A DNA stretch of 5,068 nt from Oscillospiraceae bacterium (GCA_017848075.1 JAGALG010000263.1:1-5068), one strand, 5' to 3'. Shown: positions 1 through 4,962, numbered from the stretch's first letter. Made by a program: numbers and translations. Notes: generated by a model not told the origin, from the letters alone.

Positions 1-262
1 AGAGAGTATGCAGGGAGAAATCGTTCTGATCGGGAGACAGGCGTTTGGCAAAACATAGTTTCGACCCGGATAGGAGGGTGAAGCAGAAGTAAGATTGCTC
101 TGTAGGAATCTCATAGGCTCGAAGTTGAAGATGTAATCCTTCCTCTGTAAAACAAGCTTGAAAAAAAGAAAGAGGAGGCTTCGGGTCCTGATAAAAATGG
201 GCGAGTCTCGTTGAGGGCAGAACATCAAACGATGGCAAATGAGTCAGAAAAGGGAGCTGCAT
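1..262 (-). CDS. Unrecognised protein, N-terminal 87 residues (partial, runs off left edge)
   Basis: The minus strand is open from an ATG at 262-260 to the window edge (87 codons, no stop). A textbook ribosome binding site, AAAGGAGG (complement of 269-276), lies 6 nt upstream, which is the main reason to call a real gene. The visible product starts MQLPFLTHLPSFDVLP and includes FFQACFTEEGLHLQLRAYE around residues 33-51. It has no signal peptide or membrane segment and is rich in Phe, Leu and Pro. The alternation of the FQACFTEEGLHLQLRAYE stretch suggests beta strands. It vaguely recalls small Clostridia proteins with a carbohydrate-binding (CBM9/DOMON-like) fold, but this is only a guess and I assign no function. 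The gene is divergent from pyrK. It may be missed by gene callers that require a complete reading frame. Confidence 0.72.
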   Translation of the reverse strand, partial: MQLPFLTHLPSFDVLPSTRLAHFYQDPKPPLSFFQACFTEEGLHLQLRAYEIPTEQSYFCFTLLSGSKLCFAKRLSPDQNDFSLHTL

Positions 263-268
263 GGGGAT

Positions 269-276
269 CCTCCTTT
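269..276 (-). promoter_or_regulatory. Ribosome binding site of the left-edge gene
   Basis: On the minus strand this reads AAAGGAGG, close to a perfect anti-16S complement, 6 nt before the ATG at 262. It decides both the reality and the start of the partial left-edge gene. Confidence 0.75.
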
Positions 277-284
277 CAGTGTGT

Positions 285-352
285 TTTTCCACTGTATGTA
301 AAAAGAAGAGAACTTATGCTTTTCCACAGGTCTAACGACAGTTGGTGGAAAA
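285..352. promoter_or_regulatory. Three TTTTCCAC octamers (DnaA-box-like cluster) in the divergent intergenic region
   Basis: The octamer TTTTCCAC occurs on the plus strand at 285-292 and 320-327, and on the minus strand as the complement of 345-352. The last two form an 8-bp inverted repeat with a 17-nt centre. The middle copy continues with A, so TTTTCCACA (320-328) fits the published DnaA-box consensus TTWTNCACA exactly. The other two, TTTTCCACT and TTTTCCACC, match 8 of 9 positions. The cluster lies 23-90 bp upstream of the left gene's start and about 50 bp or more upstream of the proposed pyrK -35. It is therefore better placed to control the leftward gene. Binding by DnaA or by another dimeric regulator is inference. 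Confidence 0.45.
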
Positions 353-400
353 TAAAAAGGGAAGATTTGCAAAAGATTTTGGGAAAAGGGTCTTCCTACC

Positions 401-429
401 TTGTAATAAAAGTGATTTTCGTTTAATAT
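401..429 (+). promoter_or_regulatory. Candidate sigma-A promoter for pyrK-pyrD-phosphatase-ruvX
   Basis: A -35-like TTGTAA (401-406) is followed after exactly 17 bp by a -10-like TAATAT (424-429), each matching 4 of 6 consensus bases. The predicted start near 436 would leave a leader of only about 28 nt before the pyrK GTG at 464. That is too short for a PyrR-type attenuator or a riboswitch. No other convincing plus-strand promoter pair was seen in 263-463. Confidence 0.5.
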
Positions 430-450
430 ATAGGTAGATTCATTGATGAT

Positions 451-456
451 GGGAGG
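451..456 (+). promoter_or_regulatory. Ribosome binding site fixing the pyrK GTG start
   Basis: GGGAGG lies 7 nt upstream of GTG at 464. The in-frame upstream codons TTG (443), ATG (446) and ATG (449) have no comparable site before them, and this purine block lies downstream of them. The GTG is therefore the likely start. Confidence 0.8.
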
Positions 457-463
457 CAATATT

Positions 464-1237
464 GTGGCACATATCCAAGGAGAATATCCAATTATCAAAG
501 TAGGCAGCGGTGCTATGGTGGATTACACCATCCACTGCCCAGACATTGTAAACGAGGCAAAAGCAGGTCAGTTTGTACACATTCGTGTACCGGGTTTTAC
601 TCTGCGCAGACCAATCTCTATCTGCGAGATCGACAAAGAAGCTGGTACTCTGCGTATCCTCTTTGATATCCGTGGTGAGGGTACCAAAGAACTGGCAAAA
701 CGCAAAGAGGGCGACCTGATCGATGTGATGGGCCCTTTGGGCAACGGTTTCGATCTGCTGGACAAAGAGAAAAAAGCGGTGGTTGTTGGCGGCGGTATCG
801 GTGTTCCCCCAATGCTGCAGACTGCAAAACACTACGGCGCAAATGCAACAGCAATTATTGGTTTCCGCAACCAGGACCTGATTGTACTGGAAGAAGATTT
901 CAAAAACAATGATGTTCCGGTTATGCTCTGTACCGATGATGGTTCTGCCGGTCACCATGGCCTGGTTACCGATATGCTGAAAGAGCGCATTGCTCAGGGT
1001 CCGGTTGACATTGTATATGCCTGCGGTCCAAAGATCATGCTGAAATTTGTAGCTAAAATGTGCCAGGAAAATGGCATTCGCTGCCAGGTTTCTTTGGAAG
1101 AACGCATGGGCTGCGGTGTTGGTGCTTGTTTGGTTTGCGCTTGCAAGACAAAGAAAGAAAACGGCGAAGAGACCTACAGCCATGTATGCAAAAATGGTCC
1201 GGTCTTCGAGGCAGAAAAGGTGGTATTCGATGAGTAA
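464..1237 (+). CDS. pyrK: Dihydroorotate dehydrogenase B (NAD+), electron transfer subunit PyrK
   Basis: PyrK passes electrons from reduced FMN of PyrD through a [2Fe-2S] cluster and FAD to NAD+, in the dihydroorotate-to-orotate step of cytosolic pyrimidine synthesis. The product is 257 residues from the GTG start, the usual family length. It shows the ferredoxin-reductase order. An N-terminal FAD-binding barrel carries RRPISI (48-53). A nucleotide-binding segment follows with GGGIGVPPM (109-117) and YACGPKIML (185-193). The C-terminal cluster site has Cys217, Cys222, Cys225 and Cys242 (spacing CX4CX2CX16C). All ligands expected of the family are present. The stop overlaps the pyrD start by 8 nt, as expected for subunits of one heterotetramer made in equal amounts. 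A longer start at TTG 443 or ATG 446/449 would add a few residues but is poorly supported. Family assignment is very secure. Confidence 0.97.
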   Translation: MAHIQGEYPIIKVGSGAMVDYTIHCPDIVNEAKAGQFVHIRVPGFTLRRPISICEIDKEAGTLRILFDIRGEGTKELAKRKEGDLIDVMGPLGNGFDLLDKEKKAVVVGGGIGVPPMLQTAKHYGANATAIIGFRNQDLIVLEEDFKNNDVPVMLCTDDGSAGHHGLVTDMLKERIAQGPVDIVYACGPKIMLKFVAKMCQENGIRCQVSLEERMGCGVGACLVCACKTKKENGEETYSHVCKNGPVFEAEKVVFDE

Positions 1238-2141
1238 TCTGAAAGTTAATGTTGCTGGCGTTGAATTTAAAAACCCAGTGATCACCGCTTCCGGCTGCTA
1301 TGGTTTCGGCCGCGATTATGAAGATATGTATCCGCTGTCCGCTTTGGGCGGTGTTGCGCTGAAGGGTATGACCTTCAAAGAGCGTCTGGGTAACCCACCT
1401 CCTCGTATCGCTGAGACTCCAAGCGGTATGCTGAACAGTGTTGGTCTGCAGAACCCAGGTGTAGAGCACTTCCTGGCAAACGATCTGCCATATCTGGAGA
1501 AACAGGACACAGTTCTTATTGCTAATATTGCAGGCAGCACCATTGAGGACTACTGCAAAATTGCAGAACGCCTCTCCGATAGCTCTGTTCATATGATGGA
1601 ACTGAATATCTCCTGCCCAAATGTAAAAGAGGGCGGTGTTGCTTTCGGTACTTCCTGCGAAGGTGCGGCTGGCATCGTAAGAGAAGTGCGTAAATTCTGC
1701 AAAAAACCATTGATGGTAAAACTGTCCCCAAATGTAACCGATATTGTATCCATTGCAAAAGCGGTGGAAGCAGAAGGTGCTGATGCGGTTTCTCTGATCA
1801 ATACCTTGCTTGGTATGAGAATCGATATCAATTCCCGAAGACCGATTCTCCGCAACAATGTAGGCGGTCTGTCCGGACCGGCTGTATTCCCTGTAGCTGT
1901 TCGTATGGTATGGCAGGTTGCAAATGCAGTTAAGATCCCGGTTGTTGGTATGGGCGGTATCGAAAAATGGCAGGACGGCATCGAAATGATGATGGCCGGT
2001 GCATCTGCAATTCAGATGGGTGCTTCTCTGTTCTATGATCCAATGGCTCCTGTCAAAGTGGTAGAAGGCATGAACAAATGGCTGGACGAGAACCATATTG
2101 AAAATATTTCCGATATCGTTGGTACCGTAAAACCATGGTAA
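1230..2141 (+). CDS. pyrD: Dihydroorotate dehydrogenase B (NAD+), catalytic subunit PyrD (class 1B)
   Basis: This subunit oxidises dihydroorotate to orotate on FMN and hands the electrons to PyrK. The 303-residue product starts MSNLKVNVAGVEFKNPV and has normal class 1 length. Visible landmarks are ITASGCYGFG (18-27), NISCPNVKEGG (126-136) with Cys129 as the class 1B catalytic base, VKLSPNV (163-169) with a likely FMN-contacting Lys164, GGLSGPA (212-218), GMGGI (240-244) and the phosphate-binding SAIQMG (259-264). A catalytic Cys together with an adjacent pyrK identifies the NAD-linked 1B enzyme rather than the fumarate-linked 1A or quinone-linked class 2. The frame is open further upstream, but ATG 1230 is preferred. 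AAGGTGG (1217-1223) lies 6 nt before it, and the protein aligns from its first residues. It overlaps pyrK by 8 nt and the next gene by 7 nt, implying translational coupling. Confidence 0.97.
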   Translation: MSNLKVNVAGVEFKNPVITASGCYGFGRDYEDMYPLSALGGVALKGMTFKERLGNPPPRIAETPSGMLNSVGLQNPGVEHFLANDLPYLEKQDTVLIANIAGSTIEDYCKIAERLSDSSVHMMELNISCPNVKEGGVAFGTSCEGAAGIVREVRKFCKKPLMVKLSPNVTDIVSIAKAVEAEGADAVSLINTLLGMRIDINSRRPILRNNVGGLSGPAVFPVAVRMVWQVANAVKIPVVGMGGIEKWQDGIEMMMAGASAIQMGASLFYDPMAPVKVVEGMNKWLDENHIENISDIVGTVKPW

Positions 2142-2785
2142 CTACCCTTTATCTGGTTCGGCATGGCGAGACAGACAGTAATATAGAGCGTCGTTTTCAG
2201 GGAAGAAGGGACATCCCTCTCAATGAAAATGGTCGTCATCAGAGTGAGCTTTTGGGACAGGCTATGAAGGACTGCAGGATCGATGAGATCTTTAGCAGTT
2301 ATTTGGCTCGTGCCAAAGAGACAGCCGAGAAAATCGCCTGTTTTCACCCGGAACAATCGGTAACGATTTGTCCTGGTTTGGAAGAGGTGGATGTCGGTGA
2401 TGTGCAGGGACAGTATTTGGATGTAATTGCCAAAGAGATGCCGGAGCTATTCCGCTGCATGTCGGAGGATCAGGCACATTTACAGTATCCGGGCGGAGAA
2501 AGCTGTCGGGATGTATATGATCGTATAACAAAAACGATAGCACGGCTGGTAGAACAAAGCCGGGGCAAGACCATTGTTGTGGTCAGCCACGGCTTTGCGA
2601 TTCAGATGTACCTTCACTATGCTTCGGGAAAAGCCTTTGAGGAAATGGGCAATTATATTGTTGCCAACACCTCCCGCAGTAAATTTCTCTTTGAGGATGG
2701 CTCTGTATTTCCTCAGACTGTCTATATCAATCGTCACGATCATCTGTCTGCCGATGATTTTACCGAATGGAAAATGGAAAAATAA
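2135..2785 (+). CDS. Histidine phosphatase / phosphoglycerate-mutase-family protein
   Basis: This is a 216-residue member of the histidine phosphatase superfamily branch 1, which works through a phosphohistidine intermediate on small phosphorylated metabolites. The catalytic set is complete: LVRHGETDSN (7-16) with Arg9 and the nucleophile His10, Arg59 in SSYLARAKETA, Glu84 in LEEVDVGDVQG as likely acid, and His152 in VVVSHGFAIQ. GRRDIPLNENGRHQ (23-36) is the usual segment after the nucleophile. The substrate cannot be read from sequence. The family covers CobC-type phosphatases, PhoE-type broad phosphatases and other activities; the protein is shorter than glycolytic dPGM (about 230-250 residues). 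The start overlaps pyrD by 7 nt and lacks a clear ribosome binding site, so it probably depends on translation of pyrD. No symbol is given because gpmB, cobC and phoE cannot be separated here. Confidence 0.92.
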   Translation: MVTTLYLVRHGETDSNIERRFQGRRDIPLNENGRHQSELLGQAMKDCRIDEIFSSYLARAKETAEKIACFHPEQSVTICPGLEEVDVGDVQGQYLDVIAKEMPELFRCMSEDQAHLQYPGGESCRDVYDRITKTIARLVEQSRGKTIVVVSHGFAIQMYLHYASGKAFEEMGNYIVANTSRSKFLFEDGSVFPQTVYINRHDHLSADDFTEWKMEK

Positions 2786-2797
2786 AGTGAGAGAACT

Positions 2798-3226
2798 ATG
2801 AAAATTGCAGCAGTCGACTTCGGTGACGCGCGCACCGGACTGGCGATTTGCGATAAACAGGAAATGCTGGCTTCTCCGGCTGGTGTTATCCAGGAGAAAA
2901 ACTTTGACCGAGCTGTGGTGAAAGTTGCGGATGCACTGAAAGAATTGAGTCCAGAGCTGGTCGTTGTAGGACATCCAATCAATATGAATGGTACCATTGG
3001 TGTCCGTGCTCAGCACTGCGAAGAATTTGCTCGTCAGTTAGAAGCAGCCTTGGAGAAGATCCCGGTTGTTCTTTGGGACGAAAGAAGCACCACGGTGTCT
3101 GCGATTGGCTTCCTCAATGCTACGGATACTCGTGGCAAAAAGCGTAAAGCAGTCATTGACACTGTGGCAGCAACTATTATTCTGGAGAACTATCTCAATT
3201 ATCGCAAAAATCACAGAGAAGAATAA
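2798..3226 (+). CDS. ruvX: RuvX/YqgF-family Holliday junction resolvase-like nuclease
   Basis: The 142-residue product has the RNase H-like fold signatures of the RuvX/YqgF family. These are VDFGDARTGLA (6-16) with Asp7, VVVGHPINMNGT (55-66), WDERSTTVSA (93-102) with Glu95, and IDTVAATIILENYL (120-133) with Asp121. Asp7, Glu95 and Asp121 form the expected acidic metal-binding triad, so the nuclease core looks intact. Members are broadly conserved and have been linked to 5' processing of pre-16S rRNA in E. coli and to Holliday-junction cleavage in other bacteria; which applies here is not shown. The gene begins 12 nt after the phosphatase stop with a weak purine-rich site (AGTGAGAG, 2786-2793). 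It is the last gene of the operon, directly before a strong terminator. The family length is normal (about 135-150 residues). Confidence 0.95.
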   Translation: MKIAAVDFGDARTGLAICDKQEMLASPAGVIQEKNFDRAVVKVADALKELSPELVVVGHPINMNGTIGVRAQHCEEFARQLEAALEKIPVVLWDERSTTVSAIGFLNATDTRGKKRKAVIDTVAATIILENYLNYRKNHREE

Positions 3227-3227
3227 G

Positions 3228-3256
3228 AAAAAGCCACCCAATTTGGGTGGCTTTTT
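3228..3256. terminator. Strong bidirectional intrinsic terminator between convergent genes
   Basis: The GC-rich stem GCCACCC (3233-3239) pairs with GGGTGGC (3245-3251) around AATTT. AAAAA (3228-3232) and TTTTT (3252-3256) flank it on either side, making a 12-bp uninterrupted stem. A U-tract is therefore present on both strands. It lies just after the ruvX stop (3226) and 3 bp from the stop of the minus-strand gene (3259), so it can end both transcripts. Confidence 0.93.
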
Positions 3257-3258
3257 AA

Positions 3259-3864
3259 CTATACTTTTATTTGACGATCAATCGTTTCGAAGGTTTGGGA
3301 TAGAATACCCCAAGTCTCAGCAGGTGAAAAATATCGGCATTTGGGTAACCAAAGGTTGCGCAGCTGCTCCAGCTGAGACGGATAAAGTTGAGCTGCGGTT
3401 GTATTGGACAGGATCGTGAGGGCAAACTGATTGGCATCCAGTTCATACGGTAAAGAAAGATAAAGCTCGGTAAACCAAGATTGCTCTCCATCCAGATGAG
3501 TGGACAACCATCTGCCATTCTCCATTTTAAAACAAGCACCATCGTATTGAACCACATAAGGAAGACTTATACGAATTTCCTGGGAAAACAGTTCCGGACA
3601 GCTATACTGGATAGCGTGTCGAAGTTCGTGCAGGAAATAGTAAAGTGGATGAATTGAACTGGTAATCGGAAGGTTCTGGTTAAGAAATAAAGTTTGAATC
3701 AGCGGGTCATAAAGTCCAAAAGCATTTTCATATCCTTCCGGCATCTGAAAGGAAAGGCAGCAGGATAGGCCGAAATAATCTTTTGTATAAAGGAAGATGG
3801 TTTCCATGTTTGCTCCGGATCGGAGCAAGTTTCTTACTGTTTCTTCATATATTTGTAGCTTCAT
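3259..3864 (-). CDS. Small orphan protein with HExxH zinc-metallopeptidase signature
   Basis: This 201-residue protein carries FLHELRHAIQY (77-87), in which His79, Glu80 and His83 match the HExxH zinc site. LPYELDANQFAL (138-149) follows, with Glu141 well placed as a third ligand. The pair HExxH plus ExxANxFA recalls the ImmA/IrrE (M78) type of gluzincin, but the two motifs are 58 residues apart. There is also no helix-turn-helix domain, signal peptide or membrane segment. I do not recognise a named family, and proteolysis is inferred from motifs only. Two adjacent ATGs exist (3867 and 3864). The second is preferred because GGAGG is then 7 nt away rather than 4. The gene is convergent to ruvX, with which it shares a terminator, and divergent from the TtcA gene. 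Its codon choice looks less biased than that of pyrK/pyrD. Confidence 0.82.
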   Translation of the reverse strand: MKLQIYEETVRNLLRSGANMETIFLYTKDYFGLSCCLSFQMPEGYENAFGLYDPLIQTLFLNQNLPITSSIHPLYYFLHELRHAIQYSCPELFSQEIRISLPYVVQYDGACFKMENGRWLSTHLDGEQSWFTELYLSLPYELDANQFALTILSNTTAAQLYPSQLEQLRNLWLPKCRYFSPAETWGILSQTFETIDRQIKV

Positions 3865-3869
3865 CATTT

Positions 3870-3877
3870 CCCCTCCC
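3870..3877 (-). promoter_or_regulatory. Ribosome binding site of the metallopeptidase-like gene
   Basis: The minus strand reads GGGAGGGG just before the two candidate ATGs. Its spacing favours the inner ATG (3864). Confidence 0.8.
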
Positions 3878-3884
3878 TTTTTCC

Positions 3885-3890
3885 ATTATA
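3885..3890 (-). promoter_or_regulatory. Candidate -10 element for the metallopeptidase-like gene
   Basis: A perfect TATAAT reads on the minus strand. No good -35 is seen: the position 17 bp upstream reads TTTCTT inside a pyrimidine-rich run. The transcript would begin near 3878, almost on top of the ribosome binding site, giving a leader of roughly 14 nt. The weak -35 suggests low or activator-dependent expression, if this is the promoter. Confidence 0.4.
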
Positions 3891-3921
3891 AAAGAAAAGG
3901 AAGAAAAAAGAAAGTCGAATT

Positions 3922-3931
3922 GGTTTAAACC
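3922..3931. repeat. Perfect palindrome GGTTTAAACC between divergent genes
   Basis: This 10-bp perfect palindrome sits near the middle of the 127-bp gap between the metallopeptidase-like gene and the TtcA gene. AAGAAA (3908-3913) and TTTCTT (3935-3940) form a looser outer inverted repeat. It has no terminator features and could be an operator serving both genes; no regulator is suggested by the sequence. Confidence 0.4.
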
Positions 3932-3980
3932 TCTTTTCTTGAATCAAAAAATATGGTATTCTTCCATTAAACCGTAATTT

Positions 3981-3986
3981 TGGAGG
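3981..3986 (+). promoter_or_regulatory. Ribosome binding site fixing the ttcA-like ATG start
   Basis: TGGAGG lies 5 nt before ATG 3992. An in-frame TTG at 3980 overlaps this site and is therefore unlikely to be the start. Confidence 0.85.
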
Positions 3987-3991
3987 TTATT

Positions 3992-4741
3992 ATGCAGAAA
4001 CTGATCGGACTGATGCGAAAAGCAATTCAAAAATATGATATGATCCAGCCGGGGGACCGTATAGCGGTTGGTGTCAGCGGAGGAAAGGACTCGGTAGCAT
4101 TGCTGGCGGGTTTGGCGAAGCTGCGGGACTTCATGGGCATCGATTACGAGATCATTGCTATCACATTGGACTACCGTTTTGGCGGTGTTGATAGCGATTT
4201 CTCAGAGCTGCAGCAGTTGTGCGATCAGTGGAAGGTGCAGTATGTGGTGAAGCCTACCGAAATTGGCCAGATTATTTTTGATATCCGAAAAGAGTCGAAC
4301 CCCTGCAGCCTGTGTGCCCGAATGCGTCGCGGCTGTCTCCATGATGCGGCAAAGGAATATCATTGTAATAAGATTGCTTTGGGTCATCATTATGACGATG
4401 CAGTCGAGACATTCATTATGAATCTGTTTAACGAGGGTCGTGTAGGTTGCTTCCAGCCGGTGACCTATCTGAGCAGAAAGGATCTTACTTTGATTCGCCC
4501 AATGATTCTGGCAGAGGAAAATGTAATCTCATCTACAGTAAGACGCTGCGCACTTCCTATTGTAAAAAGTAAGTGCCCGGCAGATGGTGTGACTCAGCGC
4601 CAGTGGACCAAAGATTGGATCCGAACAATGGATAAAGAGCATCCAGGTTTAAAGAAGCGCTTGTATGGTGCCTTGGAGCGAGGACATATCGATGGATTTA
4701 CGGATAAAGAACCTCCCCGCGTGAAAGAGGAACGGAATTAA
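3992..4741 (+). CDS. ttcA: TtcA-family tRNA thiolation protein (PP-loop ATPase, Fe-S type)
   Basis: TtcA proteins adenylate a tRNA base and insert sulfur using an Fe-S cluster; the E. coli enzyme makes 2-thiocytidine at position 32. The 249-residue product has the PP-loop VGVSGGKDSVALL (26-38, SGGKDS at 29-34) and the strand ITLDYRF (57-63). NPCSLCARMRRG (103-114) supplies Cys105 and Cys108. GHHYDDAVETFIMNLF (131-146) is the family's second ATP-side motif, and KSKCPADG (192-199) supplies Cys195. Two cysteines in CXXC plus one distant cysteine match the three-cysteine cluster arrangement known for this family. The product is shorter than E. coli TtcA (about 310 residues). It belongs to a compact Firmicutes-type group, so the exact base modified is uncertain. 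The related TtuA/Ncs6 branch has additional zinc-finger cysteines that are absent here. It is a single-gene unit 30 bp ahead of the first rRNA-type -35. Confidence 0.88.
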   Translation: MQKLIGLMRKAIQKYDMIQPGDRIAVGVSGGKDSVALLAGLAKLRDFMGIDYEIIAITLDYRFGGVDSDFSELQQLCDQWKVQYVVKPTEIGQIIFDIRKESNPCSLCARMRRGCLHDAAKEYHCNKIALGHHYDDAVETFIMNLFNEGRVGCFQPVTYLSRKDLTLIRPMILAEENVISSTVRRCALPIVKSKCPADGVTQRQWTKDWIRTMDKEHPGLKKRLYGALERGHIDGFTDKEPPRVKEERN

Positions 4742-4769
4742 AAGTTTTCCAAACTTTTTTGAAAAAAGG
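4740..4769 (+). promoter_or_regulatory. A/T-rich UP-like element; weak hairpin after ttcA
   Basis: A run of A and T tracts immediately precedes the first rRNA-type -35, as UP elements do. The same bases can form AAAAGTTT / AAACTTTT (4740-4747 with 4751-4758) around TCC, followed by T residues. As a terminator for ttcA this stem is weak, having only one G-C pair. Some read-through from ttcA into the rRNA leader is therefore possible. Confidence 0.45.
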
Positions 4770-4771
4770 TG

Positions 4772-4800
4772 TTGACAAAGCGGGATAGGTATGCTAATAT
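4772..4800 (+). promoter_or_regulatory. rRNA operon promoter P1
   Basis: A consensus TTGACA (4772-4777), a 17-bp spacer and TAATAT (4795-4800) preceded by TGC (extended -10). The predicted start is G4807, in the context ACAAG. The 11-mer TGTTGACAAAG is shared with P2. Confidence 0.85.
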
Positions 4801-4806
4801 ATACAA

Positions 4807-4827
4807 GTTGACTTCGGGGAGTCGAAC
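4807..4827 (+). other. Hairpin at the predicted 5' end of the P1 transcript
   Basis: GTT-GACT (4807-4813) pairs with AGTC-G-AAC (4820-4827), with one bulged G and a TCGGGG loop. The stem begins at the predicted +1. Confidence 0.5.
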
Positions 4828-4888
4828 AGATTGAACAAAAGATCTGGATAAAGGTTGTAAACGATGATGTTTTTCTTTGAAAAACCGC

Positions 4889-4908
4889 TCAAAAAAAGTT
4901 TAAAAACC
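4889..4908 (+). promoter_or_regulatory. A/T-rich UP-like element of P2
   Basis: A-tract-rich sequence (seven A residues, then TTT, then five A residues) lies immediately upstream of the P2 -35 and fits an alpha-subunit-binding UP element. Confidence 0.55.
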
Positions 4909-4910
4909 TG

Positions 4911-4939
4911 TTGACAAAGACGAAACGGCGTGATATAAT
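4911..4939 (+). promoter_or_regulatory. rRNA operon promoter P2 (full consensus)
   Basis: TTGACA (4911-4916), a 17-bp spacer and TATAAT (4934-4939) both match consensus perfectly, and TGA supplies an extended -10. The predicted start is G4946, again in the context ACAAG. This is the strongest promoter in the window and is 139 bp downstream of P1. Confidence 0.93.
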
Positions 4940-4945
4940 AAACAA

Positions 4946-4962
4946 GCTGTCATCGAGACAGC
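4946..4962 (+). other. Hairpin at the predicted 5' end of the P2 transcript
   Basis: A perfect 6-bp stem, GCTGTC (4946-4951) with GACAGC (4957-4962) and loop ATCGA, starts exactly at the predicted +1. There is no T-tract after it, so it is not a terminator. Confidence 0.6.

Noticed and set aside
320..352. The TTTTCCAC/GTGGAAAA inverted repeat as an intrinsic terminator
   Set aside because: No T-tract follows it on either strand and the loop is 17 nt; repeated binding sites explain it better.
360..396. GGAAGA/TCTTCC inverted repeat as a pyr attenuator
   Set aside because: The stem is only 6 bp with a 25-nt loop, has no T-tract, and lies upstream of the best promoter, so it would not be in the transcript.
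211..426. 71-codon plus-strand reading frame upstream of pyrK
   Set aside because: No ribosome binding site; it overlaps the start of the convincing left-edge minus-strand gene and the regulatory region, and its product has no recognisable features.
440..1285. 281-codon minus-strand reading frame opposite pyrK
   Set aside because: It lies antisense to a gene with complete PyrK motifs, has low-complexity antisense-like composition and no suitable ribosome binding site. It probably stays open because of biased codon use in pyrK.
1053..2096. 347-codon minus-strand reading frame opposite pyrD
   Set aside because: It is longer than pyrD itself but fully antisense to unmistakable PyrD sequence, its His/Phe/Thr-rich product resembles no family I know, and no start signal is seen.
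2480..3016. 178-codon minus-strand reading frame across the phosphatase/ruvX junction
   Set aside because: Antisense shadow of two motif-complete genes, with no start signal.
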